From Rachicladosporium sp. CCFEE 5018 (lineage: Eukaryota; Ascomycota; Dothideomycetes; Cladosporiales; Cladosporiaceae): a stretch of DNA of 64,000 nucleotides. Shown here piece by piece: positions 63,818 through 64,000 of this stretch. The DNA lies in the NCBI GenBank assembly GCA_002077045.2, contig KZ111162.1, positions 70,604-134,603 on the forward strand, given 5' to 3'. The notes under the pieces were generated by a model. That model did not search any database. It saw only the letters and a list, made by a program, of their open reading frames with translations, and had not been told where the DNA came from. The position numbers and the translations under genes are program-made. The number at the start of each line of letters is the position of its first letter. Position 1 is the first letter of the stretch.

Positions 63818-64000
63818 TCAGGCCAAGACTACTTCCTCACGATACTTGCCCAACACGACCTCAGCTCTCTCGACCACATTTTCCGCAGTCAGCTTTGGAA
63901 ACCGAATTTCGTCGAAACTGCCCTCGAACGCTTGGTAGCCCTTCGGATCAAGTACAATCCCCGTCGATGCCGTGGGGTAGAAGGTTGTTACATCTTCGTA
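63818..64000 (-). CDS. Cupin-fold protein, C-terminal end (contig 4 reading of copy A)
   Basis: 61 codons to the window edge. All 221 bases of contig 4 in the window match 43544-43764 (copy A) and differ from copy B at several sites (CATTTT versus CATCTT). It is a redundant reading of copy A, not a third gene. Confidence 0.6.
   Translation of the reverse strand, partial: YEDVTTFYPTASTGIVLDPKGYQAFEGSFDEIRFPKLTAENVVERAEVVLGKYREEVVLA

Noticed and set aside
1..64000. tRNA genes, transposons, CRISPR arrays
   Set aside because: No cloverleaf with a GGTTCGAATCC-like arm noticed, no terminal repeats with a transposase or reverse transcriptase, no regular repeat-spacer array; a covariance or repeat search was not possible here.

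Overview
The window is nuclear DNA of a filamentous ascomycete. The genes carry short introns (49-66 nt) with GTACGT/GTATGT-like donors and CAG/TAG acceptors. The gene set (IRC3, Spo71, a gamma-tubulin complex component, Osh3/Osh4, NIMA, an Ank-BTB protein, GH2, cyclophilin, MFS sugar transporter) and the gene density fit a Dothideomycete. A duplicated or diploid black yeast such as Hortaea would explain the two gene copies, but that species guess is inference.

Layout. Four contigs are joined by three runs of exactly 100 N (27479-27578, 43915-44014, 63680-63779). Contig 1 (1-27478) holds the 3' part of IRC3, a large broken USP-type deubiquitinase gene, a Spo71-type PH protein, a GCP6-like gamma-tubulin complex protein, a 1744-residue NRPS-like enzyme with a Pls/PosA-type membrane C-terminus, and two divergently transcribed oxysterol-binding-protein genes (Osh4-type and the 5' part of an Osh3-type gene). 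Contig 2 (27579-43914) and contig 3 (44015-63679) carry the same genes in the same order: NIMA kinase, Ank-BTB protein, orphan gene, secreted GH2 enzyme, crotonase, zinc alcohol/formaldehyde dehydrogenase, PPIL1-type cyclophilin, MFS sugar transporter, cupin. Contig 3 also holds the 3' part of Osh3 and a remnant of adenylosuccinate lyase. Contig 4 (63780-64000) repeats the cupin end.

The apparent 16-kb tandem duplication is best read as an assembly artefact. The start of contig 3 repeats the end of contig 1 without difference (about 508 bp). The start of contig 2 is identical to the interior of contig 3 for about 442 bp. Contig 4 is identical to the end of contig 2. The natural paths are contig 1 to contig 3 and contig 2 to contig 4, meaning two haplotypes or homeologs of one locus laid end to end.

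Comparing the two copies gives the most useful biology. Flanking genes are well over 90% identical, yet the orphan gene between the Ank-BTB and GH2 genes is only distantly similar between copies. The dehydrogenase has an intron in one copy only. One crotonase copy has lost a conserved Asp. The other strong point of interest is the NRPS-like enzyme (adenylation, carrier and membrane/hexapeptide modules, no condensation domain), a possible poly-amino-acid or amino-acid-conjugate synthetase. I found no tRNA, rRNA, intact transposon or CRISPR array.
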